DNA of 8,052 nucleotides from positions 1 through 8,052 of the forward strand of contig JAKEHX010000330.1 of NCBI GenBank assembly GCA_022614795.1, read 5' to 3'. Made by a program: the position numbers and the translations under genes. This DNA comes from Planctomycetaceae bacterium (lineage in GTDB: Bacteria > Planctomycetota > Planctomycetia > Pirellulales > Pirellulaceae). Numbering within the stretch: position 1 is the stretch's first letter; every line of letters begins with the position of its first letter. Below the pieces are notes generated by a model. The model saw only the letters and a program-made list of their open reading frames with translations. It searched no databases and was not told where the DNA came from. Shown here one piece after another: positions 6,385 through 8,052 of this stretch.

Positions 6385-8052
6385 TCAAGGGCTTTGCTCG
6401 CTCCCCAGTTGCCGGCCCTTGGAGAGCAGCCCCTCGATATCCATGTACGGCTCATCGCCGACGTCCTGCCACTGAACGATGCCATTCGCATCGACAAGGA
6501 AAGTGCCATGCAGGGCCCGGCCATCGAAACAGCCATGCCGCATGAACACATCCATAGTCGGGTCACACAGCAAGAGGAAAGGGATCGACCGCACCGCCTC
6601 ATCGTCCGCCAGGGCCTGCTTCATCGCGTCAGGGGTATCCGGACAGACGGCCACAACCTTCAGCCTCATCCGGCCAAGGGCGCTGCGCTGGCTCGCCAAG
6701 GCGTCGAGCTGCCGGCGGCAATGGGAACACGCCAGTCCTCGGTTAAAAACCAGCAGGTGGCGCTGACCGTCCAGGTCGGCGAGGCGGTGGACCCGCCCCT
6801 GTGCGTCCGGCAACGACCAGTTCGGCGCCTGCGTGCCCGGCATGATCAGACCCAGCGATTGCTTCGGGTCGCAACGAGATGCCTGCTTGGACTGACCCAC
6901 GATCTTGACCGCCATCATCATCCCGTGATCCTCATGTTCGAGGTTATGGCAGTGGAGCACCGTTTTCCCCGCGAAGTCATCGAACCGCATGCGCACGCAC
7001 TTGCGCGCATCGACTGGGGCTCCGTCTCCGTTGATCAGGATCGTGTCCTTCCAGAGGCGTGACATGACCTGGCCGCTCGCGTCCTTCGTGACGACCATGA
7101 ACGGGTTGACGTGGATGTGGAACGGGTGTTTGTCGCTCTCCGCGATCAGGGTCCACTCCTCAGCCGTGCCGAGCCGGGGGCACACACCTTCGCGGGAGGG
7201 ATCGAACGGTTGACCATTGATCGTGGGACCGGGGATACCCACCGCGAATTCCAGCTTAAACGGCGAGCGATTGAACAGCTCCGAGTCTTTGATTTCCGGC
7301 GGTGCGTACTTGCCGATGACACCCTTCTTCGGGAGCCCCATCGTCACAGGCGCCCCGCTTACGCGCACGCGGGCGAACGGGACCTGGCCCAAGGGGACTC
7401 GCCGGAATGCGCCGGCGTCGCTTGCCGCCACTTTCCGAAAGGCCTGCTCACGACTCACGGTCTTGTTGGCCAAGACGTAATCCCCGACCTTGGCCGGCGC
7501 CTGAACCAGGAAGTCCGACCGGTAACCGGGGTAGAGGAGTACATTCTTGGTCTGGTTGATCTCGTATAGCGGGATGCCGTCCGCCGCGATCTCGTGCAAG
7601 TCCCACGGCTCTTGGCCCGCCGCATTGACGACGTTCAGGTTAAGTTCTGATTCGATGCCGCCGTGAATGCAGCGCCACCGCTGTACCTCGCCCGGCCTCA
7701 TCTCGATCAGGGGAGCATAAGTGCCGTTGATCAGCGTCACGCGGGGGGCGTCGGGTGGGTTGCTTTGATAAACGTCCTTTTCCGTCACCTCGCCGATCAT
7801 CGTCCCGGGATTGATCGAGTACTTGAGTTGCTGGAAGACAAGGATCTTTTCGCGTCCGTCTTTCATGGCTTCCTTGATCTCGACCACGTCATCGAGACTC
7901 GGGGCGCTCCCCGGGGCGCTCCCCGGATCCACGATGAGCGCTCCGGCCATTCCGCTCGAAAGCTGGAGGGCGGTCGAACCGTGCCGGTGGGCGTGGAACC
8001 AATGCGTGCCCGGTAGGTGGCCGGCAGGGATCTCGAAGCACAGGCCGATGCC
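6385..8052 (-). CDS. Multicopper oxidase fused to a C-terminal redoxin/peroxiredoxin-like domain (N-terminus cut by window edge)
   Basis: The frame is open from the right edge to the TGA at 6385, giving 555 visible residues (numbered from the edge); the signal peptide and first copper motif lie outside. The end of cupredoxin domain 1 shows GTHWFHAHRHG at 15-25, the second copper-binding motif. Domain 2 spans about 65-240. Domain 3 carries HPFHIH at 309-314 and HCHNLEHEDHGM at 367-378. His309, Cys368, His373 and Met378 would be the type 1 copper ligands, and the paired histidines the trinuclear centre. Such enzymes oxidise metals or phenols and reduce oxygen to water, usually in the periplasm. 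After a short linker, residues about 400-549 form a thioredoxin-fold redoxin domain with RGLACSHCRRQL, its CxxC at 442-445. The junction is in one frame with no stop. The substrate is unknown. The blue copper protein gene follows 97 bases downstream on the same strand. Confidence 0.93.
   Translation of the reverse strand, partial: GIGLCFEIPAGHLPGTHWFHAHRHGSTALQLSSGMAGALIVDPGSAPGSAPSLDDVVEIKEAMKDGREKILVFQQLKYSINPGTMIGEVTEKDVYQSNPPDAPRVTLINGTYAPLIEMRPGEVQRWRCIHGGIESELNLNVVNAAGQEPWDLHEIAADGIPLYEINQTKNVLLYPGYRSDFLVQAPAKVGDYVLANKTVSREQAFRKVAASDAGAFRRVPLGQVPFARVRVSGAPVTMGLPKKGVIGKYAPPEIKDSELFNRSPFKLEFAVGIPGPTINGQPFDPSREGVCPRLGTAEEWTLIAESDKHPFHIHVNPFMVVTKDASGQVMSRLWKDTILINGDGAPVDARKCVRMRFDDFAGKTVLHCHNLEHEDHGMMMAVKIVGQSKQASRCDPKQSLGLIMPGTQAPNWSLPDAQGRVHRLADLDGQRHLLVFNRGLACSHCRRQLDALASQRSALGRMRLKVVAVCPDTPDAMKQALADDEAVRSIPFLLLCDPTMDVFMRHGCFDGRALHGTFLVDANGIVQWQDVGDEPYMDIEGLLSKGRQLGSEQSP
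7901..7924. repeat. 12-bp tandem duplication inside the oxidase gene
   Basis: GGGGCGCTCCCC occurs twice in a row on the plus strand. On the coding strand it encodes the doubled GSAP in DPGSAPGSAPS, just after the end of cupredoxin domain 1. The length is a multiple of three, so the frame is kept. It looks like a linker expansion by slippage. Confidence 0.8.

Overview
The window looks like chromosomal DNA of a GC-rich planctomycete (Planctomycetota, probably a Pirellulales- or Gemmatales-type lineage; this is inferred from gene families, not from a marker gene). The strongest clue is the large minus-strand gene at the left edge. It has the PSCyt1 / DUF1549 (PSCyt2) / DUF1553 (PSD1) architecture that is expanded in planctomycetes. 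A short lipoprotein of a planctomycete-type family (probably DUF6655) and repeat-rich intergenic spacers fit the same origin.

Layout, left to right. (1) 1-2652, minus: exported cytochrome-c-like DUF1549/DUF1553 protein, C-terminus cut off by the window edge. (2) 2653-3038: divergent spacer holding a four-unit 23-bp tandem repeat and a long imperfect inverted repeat built from ATGACGAA-type words. (3) 3039-3779, plus: OmpR/PhoB-type response regulator with no histidine kinase beside it. (4) 3780-3949: spacer with two diverged copies of a REP-like element and compact hairpins with GGA loops. (5) 3950-4813 and 4810-5886, plus: a lipoprotein and a family 9 glycosyltransferase (heptosyltransferase-like), overlapping by 4 bases and so probably cotranscribed. 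(6) 5925-6287, minus: small exported plastocyanin-like blue copper protein with a strong ribosome binding site. (7) 6385-8052, minus: a multicopper oxidase, N-terminus cut off by the window edge, whose C-terminus continues without a break into a redoxin/peroxiredoxin-like domain carrying a CxxC motif.

How the parts may work together. The two minus-strand copper genes at the right are co-oriented and 97 bases apart. They form a plausible periplasmic copper redox module: oxidase, thiol domain and small mobile electron carrier. The lipoprotein and GT9 pair points to cell-envelope work, and GT9 enzymes add sugars to lipopolysaccharide-type cores. The cytochrome gene probably belongs to the planctomycete-specific exported DUF1549/DUF1553 set, usually paired with a DUF1501 gene; that partner would lie outside the window. 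No RNA gene, CRISPR array, transposase or phage gene was seen. The most unusual items are the oxidase-redoxin fusion and the intergenic repeats. I did not find a clear multi-gene system that is obviously new.
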